A DNA stretch of 64,000 bases. It comes from Streptomyces sp. CB01635. GTDB taxonomy: Bacteria; Actinomycetota; Actinomycetes; Streptomycetales; Streptomycetaceae. The position numbers were made by a program, and so were the translations under genes. Below, one piece after another: positions 7,533 to 16,354 of this stretch. The notes under the pieces are model-generated. The model made no database searches. It saw nothing but the letters and a program-made list of their open reading frames with translations, and was not told the origin of the DNA. Each line of letters opens with the position of its first letter. Within the stretch, counting starts at the first letter, position 1. Location of the stretch: positions 1-64,000 of the forward strand of contig NZ_NNBL01000037.1 in the NCBI RefSeq assembly GCF_002803065.1, read 5' to 3'.

Positions 7533-8570
7533 TTATCCTGCGCGACCCCCTGGTTCACCGTCGTTTTTCCTGCCTGACACGGTTGAAACGATGGCCTTCG
7601 CCACATCCGCCACGGCAGTACGGGCATCGTCGAGCAGCTCGGGGAAACCGAAGAAGCCGTGGAACATCCCCGGGAAGTGGCTCTCGGTGACCTCGACGCC
7701 CACCGCGCGCAGGGCCTTCGCGTAGGCGAGGCCCTCGTCGCACAGCGGGTCGCAGCCCGCGGTCACGATATGGGCGGGCGGCAGCGAGGCGAGGTCGGCG
7801 AGGAGCGGCGAGACGTGCGGGTGGGACCGGTCGCCGTCCGGGCCGAGGTACTGCTCGGCGAACCAGCGGCAGTGCGCGGCCGTCAGGAAGTAGCGGTCGG
7901 CGTTCCGCGCGAACGACTCCGTCGACTGATGCGCGTCGGTGGCCGGATAGACGAGGGCCTGGAGCGCGATGCCCGGGCCGCCCCGGTCCCGGGCCAGGAG
8001 GCAGACGACAGCCGCGAGGTTCCCGCCCGCGCTGTCCCCCGCCACGACAAGGGCGCCCGTGCCGCCGCCGAGCGCGGTGTGGTGGTCGGCCGCCCAGCAC
8101 AGCGCCGCGTACGCGTCGTCGACGGCGGCCGGGAACGGCGACTCGGGGGCAAGCCGGTAGTCGACGGAGACGACCACGGCCCCCGCCTCGCGGCACAGCC
8201 CGCGGGCGGTGGAGTCATGGCTGTCCAGACCGCAGATCGCCCACCCTCCCCCGTGGAGGAAGACGACGGTGGGGCGCGGGCCCGGGGCCTCGTCGGGGTC
8301 CGGGCGGTAGATCCGTACGGGGATCCGGGGCGCTCCGGCGGGGCCGGGGATGTCGCGGTCCTCGACCGAGCCGACGACCGGTGGCGGGAGCGGTGACGCG
8401 GGAGCCGCGGCCAGGATGCGGCGGGCCTCGGCCGCGTCGGTGACGGCGCCGCCGAGGTCGGGGAAGAACGCGGTCATCGCGTCGACCAGGGCGCGGGCGT
8501 CGGGTGCGAGGCGGTCCTCGGGGGCAGGGCGTTCCTCGGATGCGAGGCGGTCCTCGGATGCGGGGCTCAT
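7533..8570 (-). CDS. Alpha/beta hydrolase, hormone-sensitive-lipase family esterase
   Basis: A 345-residue carboxylesterase of the HSL family (family IV). The oxyanion motif HGGGW lies at 106-110 and the nucleophile is Ser180 in GDSAGG; the expected acid is the Asp in AGCDPLCDEG and the base the His in GMFHGFFG. Its start overlaps the end of the luciferase-like gene by 4 nt (ATGA). The first 24 residues are an imperfect repeat (SEDRLASEERPAPEDRLAP) encoded by short DNA repeats, so part of the N-terminus may be non-essential. It likely hydrolyses an ester linked to the neighbouring monooxygenase step. Confidence 0.88.
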   Translation of the reverse strand: MSPASEDRLASEERPAPEDRLAPDARALVDAMTAFFPDLGGAVTDAAEARRILAAAPASPLPPPVVGSVEDRDIPGPAGAPRIPVRIYRPDPDEAPGPRPTVVFLHGGGWAICGLDSHDSTARGLCREAGAVVVSVDYRLAPESPFPAAVDDAYAALCWAADHHTALGGGTGALVVAGDSAGGNLAAVVCLLARDRGGPGIALQALVYPATDAHQSTESFARNADRYFLTAAHCRWFAEQYLGPDGDRSHPHVSPLLADLASLPPAHIVTAGCDPLCDEGLAYAKALRAVGVEVTESHFPGMFHGFFGFPELLDDARTAVADVAKAIVSTVSGRKNDGEPGGRAG

Positions 8571-9706
8571 GCGGACGCCGCCTGCTCCTGGGCGCGGAAG
8601 TGCGGGATGACCTTCTCGCCCCACTGCCGCAGCGTCTCCAGGCAGGCCTCCTGGGGGACGGTGCCCATCTGGACGAGGCACATGATCTCGTCGGCGCCCG
8701 CGTCGCGCAGGCGCTCGACGTAGGCGATGGCGTCGTCGGCGGTGCCGTAGGCGTGGTCGGCGTTGAAGGTGGCCGTCGCGGTGGGACGTACCGGGATCTG
8801 GTGTTCGTGGAGGCGGGCCACGACCTGTTCGGCGGCCCTGCGCATGTCGGCCGCCTCGTCGGCGCCCTCCACCACGGCCTCGTCGGGGACGCCCGCGCCG
8901 CCGTACCAGTGCCCGATGGACTGCGCGAAGAACCGCTGGCCGCGGATGCCGATGTTCCGGGCCGTCTGCTGGTCGTCCAGGACGATGGTCGGGCACAGGA
9001 CGGAGAAGTGGTCGTTGACGACGCCGGACACGAAGCGGTCGGGGGTACGGGCGGCGATCGCGTCGTCGTAGGCGCGCCGCATGCCGGCGATCGACTCGGG
9101 GCCCGCGAAGCCCATCACCAGGGCGCCGATGCCGAGTTCGGCCGCCTGGGTGAGCGTCTCAGTGCGGCTGCACGCGAGGAAGAGGGGCGGGTGGGGCTCC
9201 TGTTTCGGGCGCGGCAGGACGGGGTGCGGGTCGATGTCGAGGAGCTCCCCGTGGTGCTCCAGCTCGTCCTTCTCCCAGGCTTTCCCGATGATCCGCAGCG
9301 CCTCCTCGACCTCCTGCGTCGTGCGGTCCCTGTCGACACCGCACAGGGAGGTCTCCTGCTTGGTGCCGCCCCGGCCGGCCCCGAGGTCGAGGCGGCCACC
9401 GGAGAGCAGGTCGAGCATGGCGGCCCGCTCGGCGACCCGCACCGGATGGTTGAAGTTGAAGGGCATGCAGACGACACCGTGCCCGATCCGGATGGTGCTG
9501 GTGCGGGCGGCGACCCAGGTCAGGAAGATCTCGGGGGCCGACATGTGCGCGTACCACTTGAGGGAGTGGTGCTCGACGGCCCAGATGCGGTCGAAGCCCA
9601 TCTCCTCGGCGAGGACCGCCTGCTCCACGCAGTCGTGGATGACCTGGTGTTCGTGTTCGACGGTGGGATCGGCGAGCTGCGCCTCGAAGATGACGGAGAA
9701 CTTCAC
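8567..9706 (-). CDS. LLM class flavin-dependent oxidoreductase
   Basis: A 379-residue bacterial-luciferase-like monooxygenase. It opens KFSVIFEAQLADPTVEHE and contains AEEMGFDRIWAVEHH and GHGVVCMPFNFNHPVRVAER, typical of the reduced-flavin branch of the family. The GTG start at 9706 is chosen because GGAGG lies 4 nt upstream. It is coupled by ATGA to an esterase gene and divergent from a PadR regulator across a gap with two palindromes. Oxygenase plus esterase suggests oxidation of a ketone or aldehyde to an ester followed by hydrolysis, but this is inference. Confidence 0.87.
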   Translation of the reverse strand: MKFSVIFEAQLADPTVEHEHQVIHDCVEQAVLAEEMGFDRIWAVEHHSLKWYAHMSAPEIFLTWVAARTSTIRIGHGVVCMPFNFNHPVRVAERAAMLDLLSGGRLDLGAGRGGTKQETSLCGVDRDRTTQEVEEALRIIGKAWEKDELEHHGELLDIDPHPVLPRPKQEPHPPLFLACSRTETLTQAAELGIGALVMGFAGPESIAGMRRAYDDAIAARTPDRFVSGVVNDHFSVLCPTIVLDDQQTARNIGIRGQRFFAQSIGHWYGGAGVPDEAVVEGADEAADMRRAAEQVVARLHEHQIPVRPTATATFNADHAYGTADDAIAYVERLRDAGADEIMCLVQMGTVPQEACLETLRQWGEKVIPHFRAQEQAASA

Positions 9707-9741
9707 GTTGCCTCCAGGGAGTTGAGCCACACGCACTGTTC

Positions 9742-9763
9742 CGGTTAGGTATATGACTAACCG
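9742..9763. promoter_or_regulatory. Palindrome near the oxidoreductase start (candidate PadR operator)
   Basis: CGGTTAG, 8 nt (GTATATGA), CTAACCG is a perfect 7-bp inverted repeat with an AT-rich centre in the gap between the luciferase-like gene and the PadR gene. PadR-family repressors bind dyads with about 8-nt spacing. It lies 36 nt upstream of the oxidoreductase start, where a promoter is expected. Confidence 0.6.
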
Positions 9764-9828
9764 TCAGGTCTTCCAGGGGCAAGACCGGCGACGGTATTCG
9801 GCAGCGACAAAGGCTCCGGGGTCTTGCG

Positions 9829-9846
9829 GTGACCGGTTCCGGTCAC
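9829..9846. promoter_or_regulatory. 18-bp perfect palindrome abutting the padR start
   Basis: GTGACCGGTTCCGGTCAC is a perfect palindrome ending 4 nt before the first ATG of the PadR gene. Its sequence differs from the 9742-9763 dyad, so it may serve a second regulator or block translation or elongation of padR. Confidence 0.5.
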
Positions 9847-9850
9847 TTCA

Positions 9851-10444
9851 ATGCGGCGCATGGCTGACGACCTGCCACCGACCGCCTGGGCCGTCCTCGG
9901 GCTGCTGTCCTTCCCCGGGGAACGGACCGGATACGAGCTGAAGAAGTGGGCCGACGCGTCCCTGCGGTTCTTCTACTGGTCGCCCGCCATCAGCCAGATC
10001 TACGCCGAACTGCGCCGCCTCGAATCACTGGGCTACGTCACCTCGCTGCGCTCCGGGGCCGAGGACCCGCGGGCCAAACGGACGTACGCGATCACCGAGG
10101 AGGGGCGCGGGGCACTCGCGGTGTGGGCCGGGAGCGGGCAGGGCCTCGGCGCGCCCGTGCTCAAGCACCCCGTGCTGCTGCGCGTGTGGCTCGGGCACCT
10201 CGCCGCGCCGGAGCACCTGCGTGACCTGGTGACGGAACACGTGGCCCGCACGAAGGGCGAGCTGAAGGAGGCCAGGGACGCGCTCGAGCGGGCCGACGGA
10301 GTGGAGGCGTGGGCCCATCCGCAGATCGCGCTGCGCTGGAGCGAGCGGCGGCTCGCGGCAGAAGTCGAGCTGGCCGAGGCCATGCTGGACGACCTGGACG
10401 CGGTGCCCGGTCAACCGCCGGGGAACTCGCCCACCCACGGGTGA
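9851..10444 (+). CDS. PadR family transcriptional regulator
   Basis: A 197-residue regulator with an N-terminal PadR winged helix (TAWAVLGLLSFPGERTGYELKKW, then a recognition region SPAISQIYAELRRLESLGYV and wing TYAITEEG) and a C-terminal helical Vir-type dimerisation domain rich in Leu and Glu. It starts at ATG 9851; ATG 9860 (MADDLPPTAW) is an alternative, and neither has a Shine-Dalgarno. It is divergent from the monooxygenase/esterase pair across palindromes, so it probably represses that pair and itself. The effector is unknown. Confidence 0.9.
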   Translation: MRRMADDLPPTAWAVLGLLSFPGERTGYELKKWADASLRFFYWSPAISQIYAELRRLESLGYVTSLRSGAEDPRAKRTYAITEEGRGALAVWAGSGQGLGAPVLKHPVLLRVWLGHLAAPEHLRDLVTEHVARTKGELKEARDALERADGVEAWAHPQIALRWSERRLAAEVELAEAMLDDLDAVPGQPPGNSPTHG

Positions 10445-10529
10445 CACTTCCCGCGGCAGGCTGCCGAGGCGGTAGGACGGACCGGTCCCCGCCCCTTCCC
10501 TGTCCCTCCGCCCGTCTGGAGCCCTGAGC

Positions 10530-10655
10530 GTGAGCATCCGCGCCGTCCTGGTCGCAGCCGTCATCACCGGACTGGTCCTCGGAATCACCGCAACCAGAGC
10601 GGACCACTCCACTCCCTCGCGTCGGACCGGTCCCATCGTGGAGACGGGCCGTTAG
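10530..10655 (+). CDS. Small single-span membrane peptide
   Basis: A 41-codon frame, GTG at 10530 to TAG at 10655, with GGAG about 8 nt upstream. The N-terminal part (SIRAVLVAAVITGLVLGITA) is one transmembrane helix, followed by a short polar tail with several Arg and Ser. No family is recognised. It sits alone between padR and the glycerophosphodiesterase gene on the same strand. Length is small, so confidence rests on the ribosome site and the clean hydrophobic segment. Confidence 0.5.
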   Translation: MSIRAVLVAAVITGLVLGITATRADHSTPSRRTGPIVETGR

Positions 10656-10735
10656 GCTTCGGCCGTGCCGCGCGGGCGACCCCGTCCACGACCTCGCGCG
10701 GATGCCGAGCCGCCGTCGACGGAAGCGAGACGATC

Positions 10736-11419
10736 TTGAACTTCCTCACCATCGGGCATCGCGGAGTGATGGGTGTCGAACCCGAGAACACCCTCCGGTC
10801 CTTCGTCGCCGCGCAGAACGCGGGCCTCGACCTCATCGAACTCGATCTGCATCTGAGCAAGGACGGCGCCCTCGTCGTCATGCACGACGCCGACGTCGAC
10901 CGCACGACGGACGGCCGGGGCCCCATCGCCGACAAGACCCTCGCCGAGCTGCGCGCCCTGGACGCGGGGCGCGGCGAACGGGTGCCGGTCTTCGAGGAGG
11001 TGCTCGACGCCGTCTCCAAACCGCTCCAGGCCGAGATCAAGGACGTCGCCGCGGCGCGCGCCCTGGCCGAGGTCATGCTGCGCCGTGATCTGGTGAGCCG
11101 CGTCGAGGTGATCTCGTTCCACGACGAGGCCGTCGCCGAGATCGCCCGGCTGGTGCCGGGCGTCCGTACGGCGCTGGTGGCAAGCCGGTACGGCACCGAT
11201 GTGGTGGACCGGGCCACCGCAGTCGGCGCCACGTCCCTGGTCCTCAACATCCGGCGTCTGACACAGGAGATCGTCGAGCGGGCCCGCAAGGCGGACCTGC
11301 GGATCATCGGCTGGGTCGTCAACACGCAGGACGATCTGCGCCTGGTGCGGGCGCTCGGCCTGGACGCCGCGACGACGGACTACCCGGAGATCAAACGGAC
11401 CGGCCGCTTCACGGCCTGA
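10736..11419 (+). CDS. Glycerophosphodiester phosphodiesterase family protein
   Basis: A 227-residue GDPD-family TIM barrel that hydrolyses glycerophosphodiesters to glycerol 3-phosphate and an alcohol. Key motifs are the general acid/base His in IGHRGVMGVEPENT, metal-binding acids in LIELDLHLSKDG and the second His in VVMHDADVDRTTDG; EIKD and GWVVNT mark the barrel's later strands. The start is TTG at 10736 with GGAAG 12 nt upstream. There is no signal peptide, so it is probably cytoplasmic. It is convergent with an acetyltransferase gene. Confidence 0.9.
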   Translation: MNFLTIGHRGVMGVEPENTLRSFVAAQNAGLDLIELDLHLSKDGALVVMHDADVDRTTDGRGPIADKTLAELRALDAGRGERVPVFEEVLDAVSKPLQAEIKDVAAARALAEVMLRRDLVSRVEVISFHDEAVAEIARLVPGVRTALVASRYGTDVVDRATAVGATSLVLNIRRLTQEIVERARKADLRIIGWVVNTQDDLRLVRALGLDAATTDYPEIKRTGRFTA

Positions 11420-11476
11420 GCCGGGCGAGCGGCCCGAGTCAGCCGCGGGACCCGGGTGCCGGCCGTGAGGCCCACG

Positions 11477-12028
11477 TCAGCCGAGGGGCTTGACCAGGAG
11501 CTCGAACTGGAGGTCGTCCCGCTGCGGGATGCCGAAGCGCTCGTCGCCGTACGGGAAGGGGGTCATCTCTCCCGTACGGCGGTAGCCCCGGCGCTCGTAC
11601 CAGGCGATGAGGTCCTCGCGTACGGAGATCACCGTCATGTGCATCTCGCGCACGCCCCAGGCCTCGCGGGCGGTGCGCTCCGCCTCCGCGATGATCACCT
11701 TGCCGAGCCCCGCGCCCTGGAGGGCCGGGCTCACGGCGAACATGCCGAAGTAGGCGTGCTCCCCGCGGTGCTCCAGCTGGCAGCAGGCGACGACCGCGCC
11801 GTCGCGCTCGACGGTCAGCAGCCGGCTGTCCGGCGACTTGATGACGTCGACGACGCCCTGCGGGTCGGTGCGCTGCCCCTCCAGGATGTCCGCCTCGGTC
11901 GTCCAGCCGGTGCGGCTGGAGTCCCCGCGGTACGCCGACTCGATCAGCGCGACGAGCACGTCGACATCGGCGTCGGTGGCGTCCCGGAAGGTGAGGTCGC
12001 CGGTCGTGGGGCGGGGAGCGATGGACAT
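11477..12028 (-). CDS. GNAT family N-acetyltransferase
   Basis: A 183-residue acetyl-CoA-dependent acetyltransferase. It begins LTFRDATDADVDVLVALIESAYRG, has the acetyl-CoA loop in MFAVSPALQGAGLGKVIIAEAE and a C-terminal WYERRGYRRTGE strand-helix typical of GNAT. The start at 12028 (MSIAPRP) gives the standard N-terminus; the longer frame is not supported. It is divergent from the VOC gene with 79 nt between. The acceptor substrate is not predictable. Confidence 0.88.
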   Translation of the reverse strand: MSIAPRPTTGDLTFRDATDADVDVLVALIESAYRGDSSRTGWTTEADILEGQRTDPQGVVDVIKSPDSRLLTVERDGAVVACCQLEHRGEHAYFGMFAVSPALQGAGLGKVIIAEAERTAREAWGVREMHMTVISVREDLIAWYERRGYRRTGEMTPFPYGDERFGIPQRDDLQFELLVKPLG

Positions 12029-12093
12029 GGGACGGTCTCCGATCTCGTGCACGGCTGTCGGCGCGGGCGCCGTCGAGCCTAACGCCGAGCCTC

Positions 12094-12099
12094 TACGCT
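12094..12099 (+). promoter_or_regulatory. -10 hexamer of a probable leaderless transcript (VOC gene)
   Basis: TACGCT lies 8 nt before the ATG of the VOC gene, and no Shine-Dalgarno is present. The same arrangement recurs before several genes in this window. A weak GTCGAG lies 16 nt upstream as a possible -35. Confidence 0.45.
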
Positions 12100-12107
12100 G
12101 CGTTCGC

Positions 12108-12494
12108 ATGGTTCACGTACTGAGCAGCAGGACGCTTCTTCGCCCCACCGATCCCGAGCGGTCGCGGGCTTTCTACGGTGGGGCGCTCGGTCTCGCCGTG
12201 TACCGGGAGTTCGGGACGGGGCCCGAGCGCGGGACCGTCTACTTCCTCGGGGGCGGCTTCCTGGAGGTGTCCGGCCGGTCGGAGGCGCCGCCGTCGCCCG
12301 GGCTCCAGCTGTGGCTCCAGGTCTCGGACGCGGCGGCCGCGCACGAGGAGCTGGCGGCGCGCGGCGTCGAGGTGCTCCGGCCGCCGGTCAAGGAGCCGTG
12401 GGGGCTCATCGAGATGTGGATCTCGGACCCGGACGGCGTGCGCATCGTGATCACCGAGGTACCCGAGGACCATCCGTTGCGCTACCGGCCTTGA
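12108..12494 (+). CDS. VOC family (glyoxalase/dioxygenase fold) protein
   Basis: A 128-residue protein with the two beta-alpha-beta-beta-beta modules of the vicinal oxygen chelate superfamily. It opens SSRTLLRPTDPERSRAFYGG and closes PWGLIEMWISDPDGVRIVI, where the E in LIEMW is the usual metal or substrate position. Members act as glyoxalases, dioxygenases or antibiotic-binding resistance proteins; nothing here chooses between them. ATG at 12108 has no Shine-Dalgarno but has TACGCT 8 nt upstream. It is divergent from the GNAT gene. Confidence 0.85.
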   Translation: MVHVLSSRTLLRPTDPERSRAFYGGALGLAVYREFGTGPERGTVYFLGGGFLEVSGRSEAPPSPGLQLWLQVSDAAAAHEELAARGVEVLRPPVKEPWGLIEMWISDPDGVRIVITEVPEDHPLRYRP

Positions 12495-12629
12495 GGAGCG
12501 GGTTCCGGGGTACGGGAGCGGAAGGACCCGTTCAGCGTGCGCGGCACCCGCGCGCGGAAGAGTATGGGCGGGATGGCCGCAGACCGGCCCCTTCGCGTCC
12601 GGATGAGCCCGACCCTGGAGAGACATCAC

Positions 12630-13988
12630 ATGGCAGCTCCTCGGATCCTGATCGTCGGCGGCGGATTCGCCGGCATGGAGTGCGCGCACAAGCTGGAGAA
12701 GATCCTCAAGCCGGGCGAGGCGCAGCTGAGGCTGGTCAGTCCGTTCGACCATCAGCTGTACCTGCCGCTGCTCCCCCAAGTCGCCTCGGGCGTGCTCACT
12801 CCGCAGTCGGTCGCGGTGCCGCTGCGCCGCATGCTGCGGCACACCGGCATCGTGCCGGGCGGCGCGGTGGGCGTGGACCCGGAGGCGAAGGCCGTCGTCG
12901 TACGGAAGATCAACGGCGAGACGGTGGTGGAGCGCTACGACTACCTGGTCCTGACGCCGGGCAGCGTCACGCGGCAGTTCGACATCCCCGGTGTGGACCA
13001 GTACGCGGTCGGTGTGAAGACGCTGGCGGAGGCGGCCTGGATCCGCGACCACGTCATCTCGCAGCTCGACCTGGCCGCGGCCAGCACCGACCCCGCCGAG
13101 CGGGAGGCGCGGCTGCAGTTCGTGGTGGTGGGCGGCGGGTACGCCGGTACGGAGACGGCCGCCTATCTGCAGCGCCTGACCACCGCCGCCGCCAAGCGCC
13201 TCCGGGGGCTCGACCCGGCGCAGATCAAGTGGCATCTCGTCGACATCGCCCCCAAGTTGATGCCCGAGCTCGGCGACCGGCTCGGCGAGAAGGCCCTGTC
13301 GATCGTGGAGCGGCGCGGGCTGCATGTGTCGCTCGGAGTGTCCGTGGCGAAGGCGACCGAGGACACGGTGACGCTCACGGACGGCCGTGTACTGCCGTGC
13401 CGCACGCTGATCTGGACGGCGGGTGTCGCCCCGAGCCCGCTGATCGCGACGCTCAGCGCGGAGACGAACCGGGGCCGGCTCGTCGTGGAGCCGGATCTGA
13501 CGGTTCCGGGGCTCGACGGTGTGTTTGCGCTCGGTGACGCGGCCGCCGTGCCGGACCTGGAGAAGGGCGCCGACGCGACCTGCCCGCCGACCGCCCAGCA
13601 CGCCATGCGGCAGGGCTGGGCGGCCGCGAAGAACGTGGCGGCCGCGCTGCACGGACAGCCGCTGAAGCCGTACCGGCACAAGGACCTGGGGCTCGTGGTG
13701 GACCTGGGCGGCGTTCAGGCCGTGTCCAAGCCGTTGGGTGTGCAGCTGACCGGGCTGCCCGCCCAGGTCGTCGCCCGGGCCTACCACCTGGGCGCGCTGC
13801 GCACCGGGACGGCCCGCTTCCGCACGGCGGCGAACTGGGGGCTCAACGCCGTCGCCGGCGACGACTTCGTGCGGACGGGGTTCCAGGCGGAGCGGCCCGC
13901 GACGCTGAAGGACTTCGAGAAGACGGACGCGTATCTGACGCCGGAGGAAGTGCACGCGATGGTGACGGCGCATGTCGAGCGCCAGTGA
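12630..13988 (+). CDS. NAD(P)/FAD-dependent oxidoreductase, NDH-2-like
   Basis: A 452-residue flavoprotein resembling type II NADH dehydrogenases. The FAD site is ILIVGGGFAGMECAHKL (residues 6-22), the NAD(P)H site is FVVVGGGYAGTETAAYL near residue 165, and the second FAD contact is GVFALGDAAAVPDL near residue 295. It lacks obvious transmembrane helices but NDH-2 enzymes attach through a C-terminal amphipathic region. The start at 12630 has GGAGAG 7 nt upstream. It would pass electrons from NADH to quinone, without proton pumping. Confidence 0.87.
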   Translation: MAAPRILIVGGGFAGMECAHKLEKILKPGEAQLRLVSPFDHQLYLPLLPQVASGVLTPQSVAVPLRRMLRHTGIVPGGAVGVDPEAKAVVVRKINGETVVERYDYLVLTPGSVTRQFDIPGVDQYAVGVKTLAEAAWIRDHVISQLDLAAASTDPAEREARLQFVVVGGGYAGTETAAYLQRLTTAAAKRLRGLDPAQIKWHLVDIAPKLMPELGDRLGEKALSIVERRGLHVSLGVSVAKATEDTVTLTDGRVLPCRTLIWTAGVAPSPLIATLSAETNRGRLVVEPDLTVPGLDGVFALGDAAAVPDLEKGADATCPPTAQHAMRQGWAAAKNVAAALHGQPLKPYRHKDLGLVVDLGGVQAVSKPLGVQLTGLPAQVVARAYHLGALRTGTARFRTAANWGLNAVAGDDFVRTGFQAERPATLKDFEKTDAYLTPEEVHAMVTAHVERQ

Positions 13989-14017
13989 CAGGGCTGGGCC
14001 AGGGCCAGTGACGTGGA

Positions 14018-16354
14018 CTACCTCCCGTTCGGGTCCTGAGTGGTGGCCGGCGCGGGCGGTCGCAGGGTGATCGTCCGCGTCGTGTGCTTCTCCACCTGCC
14101 CGCGGGTGTAGAGGAGCGGGAAGGAGCTGTCGGCGGCCCAGGTGGCGAAGAGGTCGCTGTAGTGCTCGCTGTCCGGATTCCCGGACTGGCCCGGTGAGTT
14201 CATGGCCACCGAGTCGTCCCAGGAGCCGACGTCGACGACCAGGCGGAACGTGGCGCCCGTCGTCTGGCGGAAGTCGGGTCCGTACGGCGCGACGCCCACC
14301 GTGTCACCGCTGCCGCCGCGCGGGGCGGGACCGACCGACGCCCACGGCGGCTGCGGTCCCTCGTGGAGGGCGGTCACCGGGTGGAACACGCGGGCGTGGT
14401 GGAGCGCGCCCCAGGTCCATGCGGCCGGGTCGGGTCCGAGGAGGGCGGAGAGGTCGGCGACGGCGGCGGTCAGAGTGGCGAGCAGGGTGCCCGGGTCGAG
14501 GGTGGTCTCCGCGCCGGTGAGCAGGTCCAGATCGACGCGGGGGTCGGAGGTCGGGTCGTCGGGCGGCAGGATCCGGGCGAGGGCCGCAGCGCGTTCGGCG
14601 TCGGGGGCGACTTGTTGCAGTGCCTTGCCGAAGACGGCGGGGCGCAGATGGCGGCGGTACCAGATCTCGAAGAGCGCGGCGGCCGCCGAATCCGCCGTGA
14701 CGTCGGCGTCCCAGTGCCGCAGCAGGCCGATGGCCCACGCCGTCAGTTCGTCGTCGCCGGCCAGGTCGGCGAGCAGCGGCAGGATGCGGCGCGCGGGCAG
14801 GCTGACCGCGTCTGTCTGGAGCCGTACACAGTCCTCGACGGTCCAGTCCGTGCGCGCGTCGAGCTCTTCGGCGATGCGGTGGTGGCGGGTGGGGGCGTAC
14901 CAGTCGTACGTGACCGTGTCGCGGTCGTTCGGGTAGCCGGGCGGCAGGTTCATCTGGTTGGCGGTGGCGAACCAGCCCTGGTCCGGGTCGCGTTCGGCGG
15001 GCAGCGCGTCGGCGTCGAGGAAGCCGTCCCATTCGTAGCGGCCGTCGCCGGGCACGGGCAGGGTGCCGTCCCAGTTCGGGCGGACCGGGACGCGGCCCGC
15101 GGGGCGCCAGCCGACGGTGCCGTCGGGCGCGGCGTACACCTGGTTCTCGCCGGGCGCGCCCCAGCGGCGCAGGGCGGCGAGGAACGCGTCGGGGCCTTCG
15201 GCCCGCATGTAGCCGGTGCTGCCGAGGTAGGGCGCCATGCCGGGGCCGAGCCAGGCGGCTCGCACGGCGAACGCGGCGTCGCGCGTGGGGTGTTCGTGGA
15301 TGACGGGGCCGTGCCGGGTGAACCACAGCTCGGCCTCGACCGGCTCCCCGTCCTTGACCGGGATGGTCTCGGTGACGCGGGTCATGGTTTCCCAGCGGCC
15401 TTTATAGCGGTAGGCGCGGGGGTTGTCGGGGTCGGTCTCGTAGACGTACAGGTCCTCCTGGTCGATCGGGAAGATCGTGAAGCCGAAGGCAATGTTCCCG
15501 TTGTGGCCGATGGAGAGGCCGGGCAGGGCGGGTTCGCCCGCGCCGATGACGTCGATGCCGGGTGCGGCCAGGTGCGCGATGTAGCGCAGGGCGGGCAGGG
15601 TGACCGCGCGGTGCGGGTCGTTGGCGAGGATGGGGCGGCCGGTGACGGTCCGGGACGGCGCGAGCACCCAGTTGTTGGAGCCGTCGATGCCCTGGAGGGC
15701 GGCGGCGTCGGGCCAGGGCGGGACCGTCGCGAGGTCGTACACGCGCAGCACGTCGTCCGGGATGGCGCTCAGATCGAGGCCCTCGGGGACGGTGAGGTGG
15801 TGCGGGGCGGGTTCGCGGCGGCGGCGCAAGTCTTCGACGCCGGTGCCGTGGTCGCGCAGGGTGAAGGCGCGGTCGACCTCGTCGCGGAGGTTGTACTGGA
15901 GGCCGTGACTGCGGATCCGGGCGACGTCCGAGGGCTCCCAGAATGCCGGCTCGTAGCCCAACGTTGCGAATTCCGGCGGGAGTTGGGCGGGGTCGCGGCG
16001 GCACAGGGACACGTAGGCGTTGATGCCGTTCACGAACGCCGTGGTGATCTGTTCAGTGTCCTCGCCGTACGCGCTCCACTCCTCGGCCATGTCGCCGCGA
16101 TACAGGAACAGGCGGGCGGCGCGGTCGTGTTCGACGTACCGCAGGCCGAACACCTCGGACAGGAGGCCGAGTCCGCGGCGGCGCCACAGGTCCAGCTGGA
16201 AGAGGCGGTCGCGGGCCGCGTTGAAGCCCTGCGCCAGGAACAGGTCGTCCTGGGAGCCGGCGTAGAGATGGGGGACGCCCCACTGGTCGACGAGGATCTC
16301 CACGGGTCCGGCGAGGCCGGGTATCTCGAAGTCGTTCACTGCTCGCGAGTTCAC
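14018..16354 (-). CDS. Penicillin acylase family N-terminal-nucleophile hydrolase
   Basis: A 778-residue Ntn hydrolase (family S45) that cleaves acyl amides after autocatalytic splitting into alpha and beta chains. The predicted nucleophile is Ser226 in GIDGSNNWVLAP, with cleavage after Gly225; the oxyanion Asn is expected in the later TANQMNLP block. There is no N-terminal signal peptide, unlike secreted penicillin acylases, so it is probably cytoplasmic. The GTG start at 16354 overlaps the stop of the 80-residue gene as GTGA. It is the last gene of the M20-led operon. The substrate may be an N-acyl amino acid, amide or acyl-homoserine lactone. Confidence 0.9.
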   Translation of the reverse strand: MNSRAVNDFEIPGLAGPVEILVDQWGVPHLYAGSQDDLFLAQGFNAARDRLFQLDLWRRRGLGLLSEVFGLRYVEHDRAARLFLYRGDMAEEWSAYGEDTEQITTAFVNGINAYVSLCRRDPAQLPPEFATLGYEPAFWEPSDVARIRSHGLQYNLRDEVDRAFTLRDHGTGVEDLRRRREPAPHHLTVPEGLDLSAIPDDVLRVYDLATVPPWPDAAALQGIDGSNNWVLAPSRTVTGRPILANDPHRAVTLPALRYIAHLAAPGIDVIGAGEPALPGLSIGHNGNIAFGFTIFPIDQEDLYVYETDPDNPRAYRYKGRWETMTRVTETIPVKDGEPVEAELWFTRHGPVIHEHPTRDAAFAVRAAWLGPGMAPYLGSTGYMRAEGPDAFLAALRRWGAPGENQVYAAPDGTVGWRPAGRVPVRPNWDGTLPVPGDGRYEWDGFLDADALPAERDPDQGWFATANQMNLPPGYPNDRDTVTYDWYAPTRHHRIAEELDARTDWTVEDCVRLQTDAVSLPARRILPLLADLAGDDELTAWAIGLLRHWDADVTADSAAAALFEIWYRRHLRPAVFGKALQQVAPDAERAAALARILPPDDPTSDPRVDLDLLTGAETTLDPGTLLATLTAAVADLSALLGPDPAAWTWGALHHARVFHPVTALHEGPQPPWASVGPAPRGGSGDTVGVAPYGPDFRQTTGATFRLVVDVGSWDDSVAMNSPGQSGNPDSEHYSDLFATWAADSSFPLLYTRGQVEKHTTRTITLRPPAPATTQDPNGR

